DNA of 64,000 nt, from the NCBI GenBank assembly GCA_024734495.1, contig JALMQS010000089.1:1545990-1609989 (forward strand). The letters are read 5' to 3'. A program made the position numbers and the translations under genes. Every line of letters starts with the position of its first letter. Position 1 is the stretch's first letter. The DNA is from Forficula auricularia. Its lineage: Eukaryota; Arthropoda; Insecta; Dermaptera; Forficulidae. The notes beneath the pieces were generated by a model. That model made no database searches. It was not told where the DNA came from and saw only the letters and a program-made list of their open reading frames with translations. This document shows, one piece after another, positions 11,541-23,617 of the stretch.

Positions 11541-11747
11541 AATAATAAAACTTGAGTAAGATACGAGGTAGGTTTCACAAAAAAGAAATAAAACAAAATT
11601 GAGTTTTGAATTCGATATATTTCGGGGAAAGTTTTCTTAGACTCCTGATGATGGGCTAACCCCCGAAATATATCGAATTCAAAACTCAATTTTGTTTTAT
11701 TTCTTTTTTGTGAAACCTACCTCGTATCTTACTCAAGTTTTATTATT
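11541..11747. repeat. Near-perfect foldback with hammerhead-like core
   Basis: Arms of about 87 bp (11541-11627 and 11661-11747) are almost identical complements. The right side carries CTGATGA, T, a GGG/CCC stem, GAA, ATATAT, C at 11644-11674. Near-identity of the arms implies recent origin or gene conversion. Confidence 0.9.
11644..11674 (+). ncRNA. Hammerhead-like motif, ATATAT variant
   Basis: The core CTGATGA...GAAA is intact, with a short 3-bp helix II and the palindrome ATATAT in the helix III position. Helix I is weak (two pairs visible), so activity is doubtful. Confidence 0.35.
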
Positions 11748-12067
11748 ATAATACATTTTTTGTCTGATGATTTTGTTTTTAAAGTAATTGATGAATCCAA
11801 ATTACAAAAGTCACTAATTCAATTCATATATTAGCTAACTTTTCCAACAAGAAATATAATTTAATTTAATCTTTGTCAACTAAAACTTTCTTTTAAAATA
11901 TTTTTTGCCTGGTGCAATAAATTATAATTTTTTTACAGGAACAGAAAATTTCTCTTCTATATTCAAAATATTCATTAGTTACATTTGCTTAAATTTTTTA
12001 TCTTATCACGAATAATATTATATTTTTATAATGTTTTAATTTAAATTAGTAGGTATATAGTTTATTT

Positions 12068-12253
12068 TTAAGCAGGTGTTGTAATATGGTTATTTAGCGA
12101 TTTGTACAAGTCAATACGAAGGCACGATGCCCTGTTTATTGCTGAATTTCCGAAGCTCGACTTGGAAAACGGTATATAAGCCGGGAAGTTCGGCATGCGG
12201 GATTCACACGAGAGGCTTGACACACACCTGGCCGCCCTTCCATCTGTACACAT
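12068..12253 (-). pseudogene. Possible non-LTR retrotransposon C-terminal fragment
   Basis: The - strand frame of 61 residues contains IPFSKSSFGNSAINRAS. This resembles the IPR..TxFGxxSF.. stretch near the C-terminus of CR1/L2-type reverse transcriptase polyproteins, where a short segment LYNxLP often follows; here it reads LYKSLNN. The surrounding DNA is more GC-rich than its neighbours. No reverse transcriptase core is present. The similarity is weak and the call could be wrong. Confidence 0.3.
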
Positions 12254-12344
12254 TCTTAATAACCTAGTATTATAAAATACATCTTATGTTATATTTATGT
12301 ACACTCTCTAAAATAATATTATAACACAATTCAATATAGGACAA

Positions 12345-13595
12345 AAATAAACTGTAACGGATCGTTGCTAATCTTTATCCAAAGTCATTTGAAATATCAA
12401 TATTTTTATTCCTTTATTATTAATCATATATCACTGCCTATTTGCGGTCCATGTTTAAAATAAAATAATAAAGAATTTAAAAAAAAGTACAGTCTTACTC
12501 TAGAGTAAAGTACTTTAAAATATAATTTTACTAAAAACTTTATTTAACCTTTTTTGTCCTCTCCAAGGTCGTTAATTAGCATATTAAATTTCATCAAAAT
12601 TGGTTAAATCATTTTCAAGATATTTAGAAATAAACGGATCGTTGCTAAACTTTATCCAAATTCATTTGAAATATTAATATGTTCTAGAGTAAAGTACTTT
12701 AAAATATAATTTTACTAAAAACTTTATTTAACCTTTTTTGTGGGTCCAAAGGTACTTAATTAGGATATTAAATTTCATCAAAATTGGTTAAGTCATTTTC
12801 AAGATATTTAGAAAAAACTAAAAAAGTACTGAAATAAAGTACTAATGTTTGTGGACCGATATGTACCAAAAACTAATCAGCGCTTCATTTTGTTAAAATA
12901 CTGGTAGGTTTTCAATTTCAATTCCTTCGGTGCAACGGTGTGGAAAAATTCGTGGACGAAAAAAACGATAACACACATACATACATGCACACGCACTTCC
13001 AAAAAAAATGGCACTTTTTGGCCTTTCGGCGAGATCCCAGGTAATTTTTGGCAAAACCGTCACGTGCTAAAATTCAATCTCATTGAATACTTCAATTTGT
13101 GACCTTAATTGAGTCCATGGGTTCCGTAGTCTTTACCTGAGGACCCTTTGAAGTCGCGCTTGCCGCGAGAGCGATTCCAATACTTTCTCCCATGCTTCGC
13201 ATTGGATAAAGTAAAAACTAAAAAAGTACTGAAATAAAGTACTAATGTTTGGGGGCCAATATGTGCCAACAACTAATGAGCGCTTGATTTTGTTAAAATA
13301 ATGGTAGGTTTTCAATTTCATTATAATCGGTCCAACGATGTGGAAAAAATCGTGGACAAAAAAAACGATAACATCCATCCATCCATCCATCCGCACGCAC
13401 TTCCTGAAAAAATAGCACTTTTTGGCCTCTCGACGAGTCCCCATTTAATTTTTGGCAAAACTGTCACGTGCTAAAATTCAACCTAATTGAATACTACAAT
13501 TTGTGACTTTAATTGAGTCTTTACCTGAGGAGCTTTTGAAGTCGCGCTTGCCGCCGATTACAATACTTTACCCATGCTTCGCATTGGATAAAGTA
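12345..13595. repeat. Tandemly duplicated repeat array
   Basis: Two large units of about 390 bp (12815-13214 and 13215-13595) share taaagtactaatgtttg at their start and cccatgcttcgcattggata at their end. To the left, a smaller duplicated unit (gtaaagtactttaaaatat at 12500 and 12670; cggatcgttgctaa at 12359 and 12636) is also tandem. No gene found; the class of repeat is unknown. Confidence 0.85.
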
Positions 13596-13596
13596 A

Positions 13597-14335
13597 AAAT
13601 CGAGCCACCTACTTCTTTTTCTAAAACTTGACTTATTTCAGGTTCTAGGCATCAGATTGGAATAAAAGAGATGTCATAAGTTATGGAATTTATTACAGTT
13701 TAATAAGAAATAAATTGTTACATTTTGTACACACATTTTTTCATATATGGATAAAAAATAAGAACATAAGCAAACTTTGTAATTTCAAGATATTAGAAAT
13801 AAAGTGTACCTAATGTTTAATTCTAAATTTCTGTATTAAATTAAATTAAATTTATTGAGAAAATAAAAATAAAATAAATTTGAAAGATAATGGAATAATT
13901 ATTCTTTATCTTAAAATTACAAAGTTTGCTTATGTTCGTATTTTTTTTCCATATATCAAAAAATGTTCTGTACAAAATGTAATTTCAAGATATTAGAAAT
14001 AAAGTGTTTGTTATTACCAACACCATTCGTGGTATAAACCAAAAAATATTCTTCTCTAATAATTTCCTAGGCATATTTTTCTCCGACTATAAACATCTAA
14101 AGGAGGTACACGGTAACTCTTCTAACAGGCCATGGAAGGCGACTAAATGATTAAATATCTAAATGGTAATCCAGGAAGAAATGCATTTGTTTGTCGGGTG
14201 TCGACGCAACAATTTATTTCTTATTAAACGGTAATAAATTCCCTAACTTATGACACCTTTTTTATTCCAATCCGATGCCTAGAACCTGAAATAAGTCAAC
14301 TTTAAGAAAAAGAGAGTATAAGTGGCTCGATTTTT
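13597..14335. repeat. Foldback with internal duplication
   Basis: Inverted arms start aaaaatcgagccac and end gtggctcgatttttt, about 140 bp long including ttattccaatccgatgcct. Inside, aagcaaactttgtaattt and its complement recur. No coding sequence. Confidence 0.8.
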
Positions 14336-14448
14336 TTGTCCTCAAGTGTATTTACATTTTTTATATTAATTCTCATCTTATCCAGGAGTGCCATCCCCCC
14401 TAGCTTCAGGATCCCTCAATTTTCATTAAAAGTACCCCCCCCCCCCCC

Positions 14449-14548
14449 NNNNNNNNNNNNNNNNNNNNNNNNNNNNNNNNNNNNNNNNNNNNNNNNNNNN
14501 NNNNNNNNNNNNNNNNNNNNNNNNNNNNNNNNNNNNNNNNNNNNNNNN
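14449..14548. other. Assembly gap (100 N)
   Basis: A run of 100 N lies inside a poly-C tract, with C on both sides. The round length suggests a placeholder, so true size and content are unknown. Confidence 1.
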
Positions 14549-14833
14549 CCCCCCCCCCCCCACACACACACATACACCTTGTACATGATATTTTATTCAC
14601 TTCTAAAGAATTAGAAGATGTTTTTTATTACTTTTTGTTGAAGTTATTAACTTGACCGATTTTAATTTTAGCCTATAACTTAATGGTAATTTTTCAACAA
14701 TTTTCAACCCCCCCCCCCTCCAGAAATTTCAATGACCAGCTCTGCATCTTAACCCCTCTCCAAGCACCCCTTTGTTATCATAAAATGGTTCAAGATCGTT
14801 TTTAGTGTTATTATTACGTATATCATAAATGGT

Positions 14834-15638
14834 ACCTGGAACACCGAGCGATGCTCGGTAATTTTTTGATTCAGTTAAAAGCGATATATTAATATTATTT
14901 TTAATTTTAAATTCAGGTAAAAATGTCGATTTTTAATCGCATCCAAAATAAAATAAAATTGAAATAAAACTTAATTTATAATTTTACCAACGTTAACACC
15001 CGATATGGCCATCATCAAGAAGTATCACTGGGCACAAAATTTTGAATGTAATTACAATTAAAAATAATATTAATATACACTTTTGTTGATCCTTTTAAAT
15101 CCTGAAGAAGGAGGTACGATCCTTCGAATTGTCGGATTTATCAAGAGAATGAAATTTATACTTATAGAATAAATAAATAAATAATAAATTTTATTGAACC
15201 AATTATTTTACATGCATTAGCGTATACATTTTATTTGAGCTTCGACTTCGGAGATTACATCCCCACCATCGACTGTTCTTGATCTTCTCGTGCTTGCGAT
15301 AATGTTTCTTTATAGAAAAATTTCCAAATTCTAAATATAATAATATTTGTAATGATCGTTTTGTGGGATTTAAAATTAAAAAAAAAACAAAAAACAATTA
15401 ATTATTAAAAGTAAATTGAATAAAAATGTAATTATCCATTTTTATCAAGACAACCCCCTGTCAATAATTATTTCAATTAATAAAAAAACCATCAAAAACA
15501 AATTAGCCGAAGATGAGACCGTGACAAATCGAAATGTCAACCCAAAAAACCCCTAACCCGTGAATTTCATCCAAATCGTTAGATCCTTTTCGAGAAACCG
15601 TTTTTATATACAAGAATTGGTCGTTTAATATAATAAGA
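14834..15638 (-). mobile_element. Helitron-like repeat D, copy 2
   Basis: Reverse orientation relative to copy 1: the hairpin end is at 14843-14859 and the TCTTATTATATTAAACGA end is at 15638. It carries a degraded CTGAAGA-type motif near 15104 whose GAAA has become GAAT. No protein coding. Confidence 0.6.
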
Positions 15639-15639
15639 T

Positions 15640-16450
15640 ATCATAAATAAATAAATTGTAAGAAAAAGTGAAAACTTTTTCAAAACAGCGGTACTCTCCG
15701 CGAATTTTAGTGATTTGACAATTTTTTATCAGCCAAATGATTGAGCTAAAAAATGAAATCTTAACAGAAATGTCCAGTTTTTTCACAGTAAGCATTTCAG
15801 CTCATTATTTGCAACCGTCCTTTTGTTTTAAAACAACTCAATTTTTTTCTCTTCTTGAACTCTAAGTTCTGAACCCAGAGAGCCCGAAATCTAAAAGCTT
15901 CTTGATTTATAAATAAAAGCGTTTTTTTCTCCAGATGGACATTCAGTTTTCAGCTATCTTGTGTATTTTAAATTCAGACAGACACACACAGATAGAAAAA
16001 ATGATTGGAAATATTTTTAATCGATGTTTCAGACGTTTCTAAACTAAAATCCTTAGGCTAATTCAAATCTTTGGGCCTGCCTGGCAGGCAGGTTTCGCCG
16101 AGTAAGTAATCAATGAATAAATATAAAAAGTGTGAGAGAGAGATCGAAATTAAAAGCTCGGCGATGCATTGAACAGGTGGCTCACCTCAGGCTCCAGCAA
16201 CCGGCCTCCAAAATGCTGTTGACATTTACCAAAACAAAAACAGATTCTTCATTCATTTTTTATTCTTTCACAATTTTTTAGAACGAAAAATTTTACTGAT
16301 CGGACTATTTATGATAAATTTAGAAAATTAATTATAACTTTTGAGTTTATTTACAATATTTCCGTTTCTAATTTTAGAGCCCTCTTTTAAAGTAATAATA
16401 TACCTATATATAAAGAAATCAATAAGGTTATCCTCTTCTTGATTCAAATA
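15640..16450. other. Unassigned sequence
   Basis: No supported gene. A short GC-richer piece near 16075-16220 includes an inverted cctgcctggcaggcagg but no recognised feature. Confidence 0.45.
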
Positions 16451-16451
16451 C

Positions 16452-16702
16452 ATATATCGTCGCCTTAGAGTGTAAACCTGCTAACTCACAACAATGAAAT
16501 TTTATAGGGCAGAAAAAAAAATTTAATATTGTTGATATGGAAAAAACTATTTTTTACAATTTTTTTCTACAACTTACGATCGTAATTTTAAGTAGCAGTT
16601 TTACTTGGACGATGCTGCATTCTTTTTCTTTCGAACCCGATTAATATCTCATATATGATAAAAAATGGAGTTAGCAGGTTTACACTCTAAGCCAACGATA
16701 TA
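16452..16702. mobile_element. MITE with 35-bp inverted ends
   Basis: The ends contain cttagagtgtaaacctgcta and its complement, embedded in atatatcgt on both sides. About 250 bp long, non-coding. The target duplication is ambiguous because the inverted repeat continues outward. Confidence 0.7.
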
Positions 16703-17318
16703 TAATATATTAGGGTGCTCTTTATTTTGGATATTTTCGAATATATACGCGGACAAGGGCTCATATGGTTCGGAATAAATAAAAAAAAAATATCCCCCAA
16801 GTTTCAAGTCTCTATCTCAATTTTAACCTAGTGATACACAGCGATTACGTTTCCCATCTTAAATAACATGGGGTTTTTGGCATCGAACGATCAATTTTTT
16901 ATTCCGGCCAAAGTAATGGTTCAAAAAATTTGAAACTCTTTACCCTTTATCCTTATAATAGTCGCTATACTTCAGAATTTTTACAGATTTTTAGCTATTA
17001 TAATTTTGGAGTTACAGCTAGATAAATTCCATTGATAAAGGGAAAAATTATCCCGAATTGTAACTCAAGAATGAAACGTTCTATATAGGGTCAAAATGTT
17101 TGTGTTTCCAATGCTGAGAGCTGATTACTACATTTTAGACTCTTTAGTATTAAAACTTCCAGCTTAGAAATTCAGAAAATATCATTATTTGAATGATTTT
17201 ATTTATTTATTTATTTATAAGATCTTTGTAATGATATGGACATATTTAATTTAAAGTCTTTCATATTAATATTTTATTAAATTAATTAAATTATTCACTC
17301 ATTTATAGTTTCATACCC
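16703..17318. other. Unassigned sequence
   Basis: A possible single-ended repeat starts at ttagggtgctctttattttg (16709). No second end and no gene were found. Confidence 0.4.
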
Positions 17319-17984
17319 ACCTGGGAAACCGAGCGTTGCTCAGTAATTTTTTTGCTTTTGTTAAAAGCGATTATTATTACTATTTTTATTTAAAAATTCA
17401 GTTAGAAAGGTCGATTTTTAATCAAAATATAATAAAATAGAAATAAAATTTAATTTATTTTTTACCAATGTTTATACCCGCTACTATGGCCATCATCAAG
17501 ACTTATAACTGGCCACAAAATTTTAAATATAATTGCAATTAAAAATAATATTAATATACACTGAGAGGTGACCCTTTTAAATCCTGAAGAAGGAGGTACG
17601 ATCCTTCGAATTGTCGGATTTTTTAAGAGAATGAAATTGATATTCTAATAAATTATTTTATAGAAAAATACATTTAATTAATTAAATTGCTAAATTCTAA
17701 TATATTATAATATTTATAATGATCTATTAGTAGAATTTAAAATAAAAAAATCAATTAATTTTATTAAAAGAAAATTGAAAAAAATATAATTATAAATTTT
17801 TATTCAAACAACCACCTGGGAATAATTATTTCAATTAACAAAAAACCCATCAAAAACAACTTAGCCGAAGATGATCGAATTGTCAACCCAAAAACCCCCT
17901 AACCTTTGAATTTCATCCAAATAGTTAAAGCCGTTTTCGAGAAACCGATTCTATAAATAGAGAAGAATTGCTCGTTTAATAAGA
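17319..17984 (-). mobile_element. Helitron-like repeat D, copy 3
   Basis: It has the same ends as the other D copies, with a mutated hairpin (accgagcgttgctcagt). The degraded motif cctgaagaaggaggtacgat is at 17583. Non-coding. Confidence 0.6.
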
Positions 17985-18619
17985 GTAGATAGATAGATTT
18001 AATAAGATTAAATTAATTAACTTAATAGTTTATTACAAGTAATCTATATATCAAAATTAATTAAGAAATTGGATTTATCCCAAGTTGATTAAAATACAAA
18101 ATACATTTTTTTCTAGTTTATTATATTTAAGTTTAATACTAATTGGAGAACGTGCGTACTTACGTTAAAATAGTTTTCACTTTTCTTTTGACTTAAACAC
18201 TTATTTTTACTAATTTATTTAATTAGAATACGAACTTGAGATTTAAAAGTTCCTGAATAACTTCATTATATATATTTTCTCTTTAAATATTTATTTTATT
18301 TTTCAAAATTGAAATATATTTGAAATATAGTAGTTTGTCTTAGTGATATATGAGTTTCATGTTGATACATATTTTGTAAATTTTCAGCATTGTTTGTTGT
18401 TTTTTTCTTTGGATTAATACAATTAATTCAAATTATCTATTTATTCTATTTTTTATTAAAACAATAATAATAGTAGTATAAATACCTAGTATAGAAATAT
18501 TTCTCTAAAGGTGGTTTTACAGCTTTGTTTATTTTTATATTGGAAATCCGCCAAAGTTAATCCGTTGCTTAGCGGTTCATCTTTATAGGAATTTCGATAA
18601 GTTTTTATGCTAAAAAGCT

Positions 18620-18909
18620 CTAGAACTCTATAAACACTTTAGATAAGCATTGCTTTTTAATTGCATATTCAAACAAAGATCCAATATAATTTTTTGATAG
18701 TATTTTAGGTAAATATCCTCCTAAAAGAAAGAAGGCCTTGGAAAACGTTTTTTCAGATCTCTCGATGACAAGTTGGATAAAATTTTCTCCAGCCATTCGA
18801 TCCATGCAGGATCAATGAAAAGAAAGTGGCTCAAGTTAAATTTAAATCTAAACTGGCTTCTTCTGAGTTGAAACTCGTCCACATTTCCTATATGAAAACG
18901 TTTATTCAT
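18620..18909 (-). other. Unrecognised overlapping frames, possible decayed coding
   Basis: Two - strand frames of about 60 residues overlap. One ends around WIEWLEKILSNLSSRDLKK, the other reads MAGENFIQLVIERSEKTFSK and GGYLPKILSKNYIGSLFEYA. Base composition is less repetitive than the surroundings and the frames look protein-like. No family is recognised, no splice sites are convincing, and chance cannot be excluded. Confidence 0.2.
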
Positions 18910-19119
18910 CTAATGTATATTGCTAAGCATTTGCTAATAAATATTTCAATATTCATTATTTGGAAATATAATATTGATTGACAGTTTTTTGTTTATAATC
19001 TGCTTATTATAAAAATATAAATTCGAGAAATAGATAATAAACTCAGTCCATCTATATATATTTGATATTCGACTTAATGTGCATCAACGATATTACTATA
19101 AGATTAAGAAAATTCATTT

Positions 19120-20055
19120 TTAACCGACTTCAAAAAAGGAGGAGGTTCTCAATTCGACTGAATTTTTTTTTGTGTCTATGTTACCTGATATATTTGCCAA
19201 TTGTGAACCGATTTTGATGATTTTTTGCAGTGGGTTCATTATAGTTTCCGATTGGTTCCGTTTTTTTTTTCATTTGTATTGGACCTTTTTTGTTATGTTT
19301 GTTCAGGCATAGATATCATTAGATATCAAGATACCTAACTATTTATTTATTTTATCTATGTTCAGCGAGAACTTTTTGCCACGTGGACCGATTTCGATGA
19401 TTCTTTATATATTGGAAAGGGAATACCTTAAGGGTCAAGTTTTGATGATATGATCAATGACAAAATAACGGAAATCTCCAATTCTTATGAGCAAATAATT
19501 GAAATTATAATATATAAAATCTTTTATAAAAAAAAGCTGAAAACATTCATTTAAAGCCCGCAAAAGTTTTGAGAGAATTTCTTTATTTATGAATTTAATT
19601 TTATATTATTATTTTCTGATTCATTCGCCCTCCGATTTCTTCTACGAGATGCATGCAAGGTATTATCTTAAGTCACTATTAATAACATCACTAAAAAGAG
19701 AAAAATAAAAATAATTTTTATAAAAAATAATAAGAACTCAAAAATAAAATAAAATGCACTAAAAGGTATAAAATAATTATCTAATTTGGGAACAACTTTT
19801 TGAAGTCGGTGCTAAATAAACTATATAAGAGAGCGTACCCGCCTAACGTACTAAGTAAGATCCGTCGGGTTCGATTCATAAAATGTATATGTTTGGCACT
19901 GACTTCAAAAAGTGATTTCATGTTAATATTTCGTCGTTTAGTTGTAAATAAATAAGATAATTATTTTATTTCTTTTAGTGCATTTTATTTTATTTTTGAG
20001 TTATTATTATTTTATTTGTTGCATTTAAATTTTTTGAACTCTGTTTTATTATTTT
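19120..20055. repeat. Family B repeat, copy 2
   Basis: It begins accgacttcaaaaaaggag and ends with the complement aaattttttgaactctgtt. Internal words cactaaaaggtataaaataa and tttcgtcgtttagttgtaa match the other copies. Non-coding. Confidence 0.8.
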
Positions 20056-20059
20056 TTTT

Positions 20060-20485
20060 TTATAAAAATTATTTTGAAATAAAATTCTAATTAAACTTCT
20101 AGATATACGTAGCTATATAAAGGATATCCTAATTAATGCGCATTAACGATATTATTATAAGAATGAATCAAAAAACAAAATAAATTTTTGAAAATAAAAT
20201 TATAAATAAATTTCTAGGCTCAAAAATCTTTTTTATGTGTTAAACGCTTGTGAATTTGATGATAATTTAAGAGATTGAACGCCATAATAATATTAAATAT
20301 GTTTGTATATATATATATATATATATAGCAATATCTATTTTCTATAAAGTCCTTCAAAGTTAAAGTTGTTAGTTAAGTATTTTAATTATTTTTCTTTATT
20401 GATATTTTTCCTTGGTAATATGATAAAATATAAGATTGTATATATGTAATTTAGTCTCGGCTTCTTCTCTTTTTAAATGTTTAGA
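20060..20485. other. AT-rich sequence with (TA)n tract
   Basis: Contains a TA microsatellite at about 20306-20328 and no gene. Confidence 0.6.
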
Positions 20486-21499
20486 ACCTAGAACACCGAG
20501 CGATGCTCGGCAATGCATGTGTTTGTTTTTTATTTAATCAACCATTTGTTTTATTTTGATTCAACCACCTGTTAATAATTAGTTTCATTAGAAAACTTAT
20601 CAAAAGTGAAACCTTGTAATTAACTCAATTCTTCTATGTCTTCAGCAACTTGTACCTATAATAATCGAAACCTCAAAAATTCAATACCAATAATTCAATG
20701 TAATTGGAATTAGTAGTTTTCTTTATCTTTGGGCAGCCTTTCCATCAATTCATTCAGCATTAAATTCTACCTCCAAATCTTCAATTGGTACATCTAATTA
20801 ATTTTTTATTTAAATGACAATTTTTTGAACCATCTAACTAATTAAATTGCTTAATTTTAATATATTATAATATTTCTAATGATTGATTAGTAGGATTTAA
20901 AATTTAAAAATCAATTAATTATTAATAGGATATTGAATATAAATGTAATTTTAGATTTTTATCAAGACAACCACCTGTAAACAAAAACAACTTAGCCGAA
21001 GATGAGACCGTGACAGATCGAATTGTCAACCTGAAAACCCCCTAACCCGTGAATTTCATCCAAATCCAGAGAGCCGTTTTCGAGAAACCAAATATATATA
21101 TATGTCATTAGAGGTTTTTCGGGTTTCTCCGTGTGGGTTTGAGAGTTTTACTCGACGTTTCGGCTCTCCTTTTGGAGCCATTTTCAAGAGATGGGGTGGG
21201 TGGTCTACGTGGTCTCAACCTTGTAGTCCAAGCTTCGTTTTGGAGGGTGTCTTCGGAGTGAATTTTTTCAGTCGGAAGGTTGGGTATATTTGGATATTTA
21301 GGAAGTTTTGGGTGTTTTGTGGTTGAGGGTGTATTACTTACATTATGGTGGCTGACGTTTCGGCTGTTGCTGTTTTGAGAATGTTGGGCACTATTGATAC
21401 GTTCACTGTCACTGTTTGTAGGCAAATGTAGGCAACGAAAAACCTATAATGACATAGAACCTATCCGCTGACAAGAATTGCTCACTTAATAATATAAGA
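20486..21499 (-). mobile_element. Helitron-like repeat D, copy 4
   Basis: The hairpin end is near 20494-20510 and the ttaataatataaga end is at 21499. It is interrupted by the insertion at 21101-21456. No Rep/helicase coding. Confidence 0.6.
21101..21456 (-). mobile_element. Inserted element with reading frame of unknown type
   Basis: Inverted ends of about 20 bp (tatgtcattagaggttttt and its near complement) bound a GC-richer insert. On the - strand 21108-21425 is open for 105 residues, rich in S, T, P and K, with LRPRRPPTPSLENGSKRR near the end. The stretch over 21140-21185 resembles a damaged hammerhead-like core (tgaaaatggctcc, then ggagagccgaaacgtcg). A retroelement 3' end is possible. 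No catalytic domain is visible, and low-complexity composition makes the frame weak evidence. Confidence 0.35.
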
Positions 21500-22092
21500 G
21501 ATATGAATAGAAAAATTAAGGGGTTTATTATTCTTGAATGAGATTATAAATCTTTTGCATAGTATAGCAGAGTTGTTGAATTTCTACTTTTATTGATGTA
21601 AATAAATCGACACATACATATACCATAAATATAATATAATAAGTAAATAGATTTACACGCATATACTCGTATAGTATAATTTTATTTATTTGAGTCTATA
21701 AATGGAAGGCTACCTGAAAGTATTAGTAAATTACCTCAATTTATATCCGAATAGGTATTCAATTACATCATATGCTCAAATGAAAAAACCAAAAAATAAC
21801 AACAAGGATCACGTAAGAATGGATTTTTAGATGTTAATTAATAATACTATATATATTTATGAATGGGTGTTTATTTATTTACAACAAGCACAGTCTTGAA
21901 TTTATTCTTATAAAAAATATATACTTGAATGGTATTGGTATTGGCATGGAATCTAGTTCCTGTGTCATGCTGAAAAGATTCCATAGGAATAACGGGACCC
22001 TACAAACTTCCATCTCTATATAATTTTATTAAACTATACATATTATAAGTAAATAGAGTTGTTTGCACTTTAAGTTAGAAATTATGTCATAA
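21500..22092. other. Unassigned AT-rich sequence
   Basis: No supported gene or element. Confidence 0.5.
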
Positions 22093-23174
22093 TAGTCAAG
22101 TCAAATTGTGCTCAAATGGACCCCTATGGGGAAAGTTTTGGGGTAGTTCTGATTTTTTGAATATATATGTTTTTTGGGTCGCTGAATCCAAATCTGAGGT
22201 TCCCCACCAAAATTTTGTGACGCAACATTGTAAAAAACGCAAAAAAAGGTGAAAATTTCTATTTTTTGCCGGTTGAAAACTATCAACTTTTTGTAATTAA
22301 CCTTCCTATTCAAAATGAAAGTTCATAAAATTTCCTACACATTCCATTATTTAGGTTTTTCTCCGACCAACCATTCGGGCTCAAGAGCAAAATCCAAGAT
22401 TTCGACCCCCGCAGCCCCCCCCCCCCCCCCCAAGATCACCCCAAAACTCGCACTCTTCTGAGGATTTGGATCATATACTGTCATGGAAAATAGTGGATAT
22501 CTATAAATCTAAGAGTTCTATCAAAAAAGTGGTCCAAGAAAACGTTCAAGTCAACAAAATTTCCTAAACAATGAAGGGATCAAGTATCTAGGATGAGTGC
22601 TTTTCATTTTATGAAGGAAAAATTTTGCGATTTTTTGCAAAAAATTGCAAGTTTTCCAAAATTTCAACCTCATTGCGGCACGGATTACCATTTATCCAAT
22701 TAAGATGCAACTTTGTTTTAATTGTAGCAAATGTAATCTAGTTTAAAAATGTATAGAATGGTTTTTGTCAAAAACGTGCTTCTTCATGGTCAAAATGGAA
22801 GAATATCGAAAAAAGTGCAAGTTTTTGGGTAACCCGGGAGGGCTGCAGAAGTCGAAAACTTGGATTTTTGCGCTTGAGCCCGAACAGCTGGTCGAAGAAA
22901 AAAAACCTAAATAATAAAATTTGTAGGAAATTTTATGATCTTTTATTTTGAATAGGAAGATTATTTACGAAAAGTTGATAATTTTCGAGTTATAAGCAAA
23001 AAAGTGCCAAAAAATGGAAATTTTCACTTTTTTTTTGCATTTTCTATAATGTTGTGTCACGAAATTTTGGTGGGAGACTTCAGATTTGGATTCAGCGCCC
23101 CAAAAAACTTATATATTCAAAATATCAGAACTACCCCAAAACTTTCCTGATAAAATCACAATTTGACTCGACTA
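22093..23174. repeat. Large foldback J, upstream of lectin exon
   Basis: The arms start tagtcaagtcaaattgtg (22093) and end with its complement (23174). Each is about 330-400 bp, matching over ccaccaaaattttgtgacg and aggtttttctccgaccaacc. A C-tract (22417-22432) lies in the left arm. It ends about 110 bp before the lectin exon. Non-coding. Confidence 0.9.
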
Positions 23175-23284
23175 TAAATAAATAATTATTTTCAGAACAA
23201 TTCACTAAACTTAAAAGTCAAAAATCAATGTAATCTATTGTTGTATATATTGTTCTAATTCTACCCTTTATGTTTTCCTTTTAG

Positions 23285-23550
23285 AATGCACCAATTGTGT
23301 GGACGACTCTGGAGGCGGGGTAGCTGGGACGATTCCCAGATGGTCAATGCCTCTTCTCAAACTCGGAGAAAAACGATTTTACTTGGGAATTTTCTTCAAA
23401 GCAAATTGGTACCGAGCTGCTCAATACTGCAGATATCACGGAATGCATTTGGCCAGTATCTCTTCCCAAGAAGAAAATGATAAACTCGAGCAGCATATTC
23501 GAGATTTCGGACTTGGTCATGAGCATTTCTGGACATCTGGAACTGATCAG
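23285..23550 (+). CDS. C-type lectin, internal exon (N-terminal half of CTLD)
   Basis: This exon follows an acceptor (ccttttag, ending 23284) and ends at a donor (cag|gttaaa, 23551). Frame from TGC at 23287 gives 88 codons; the first two bases complete a codon from a missing upstream exon. It starts with CTNC, then RWSMPLLKLGEKRFYLGIFF, ANWYRAAQYC (first CTLD cysteine), GMHLASISSQEEN and EHFWTSGTDQ. These are the beta-1, alpha-1 and alpha-2 parts of a long-form C-type lectin domain. It splices in phase 0 to 27888. C-type lectins bind sugars outside the cell, often in immunity, development or matrix. The signal peptide must be on an exon not identified here. Confidence 0.93.
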
Positions 23551-23617
23551 GTTAAACATTTATAATATCTTAAATTATAATAATAATACAATTAATGTAA
23601 TAATTGCAATTATGTCT

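Noticed and set aside
14336..14614. Open frames on both strands across the N gap
   Set aside because: They depend on unknown bases and homopolymer C or G.
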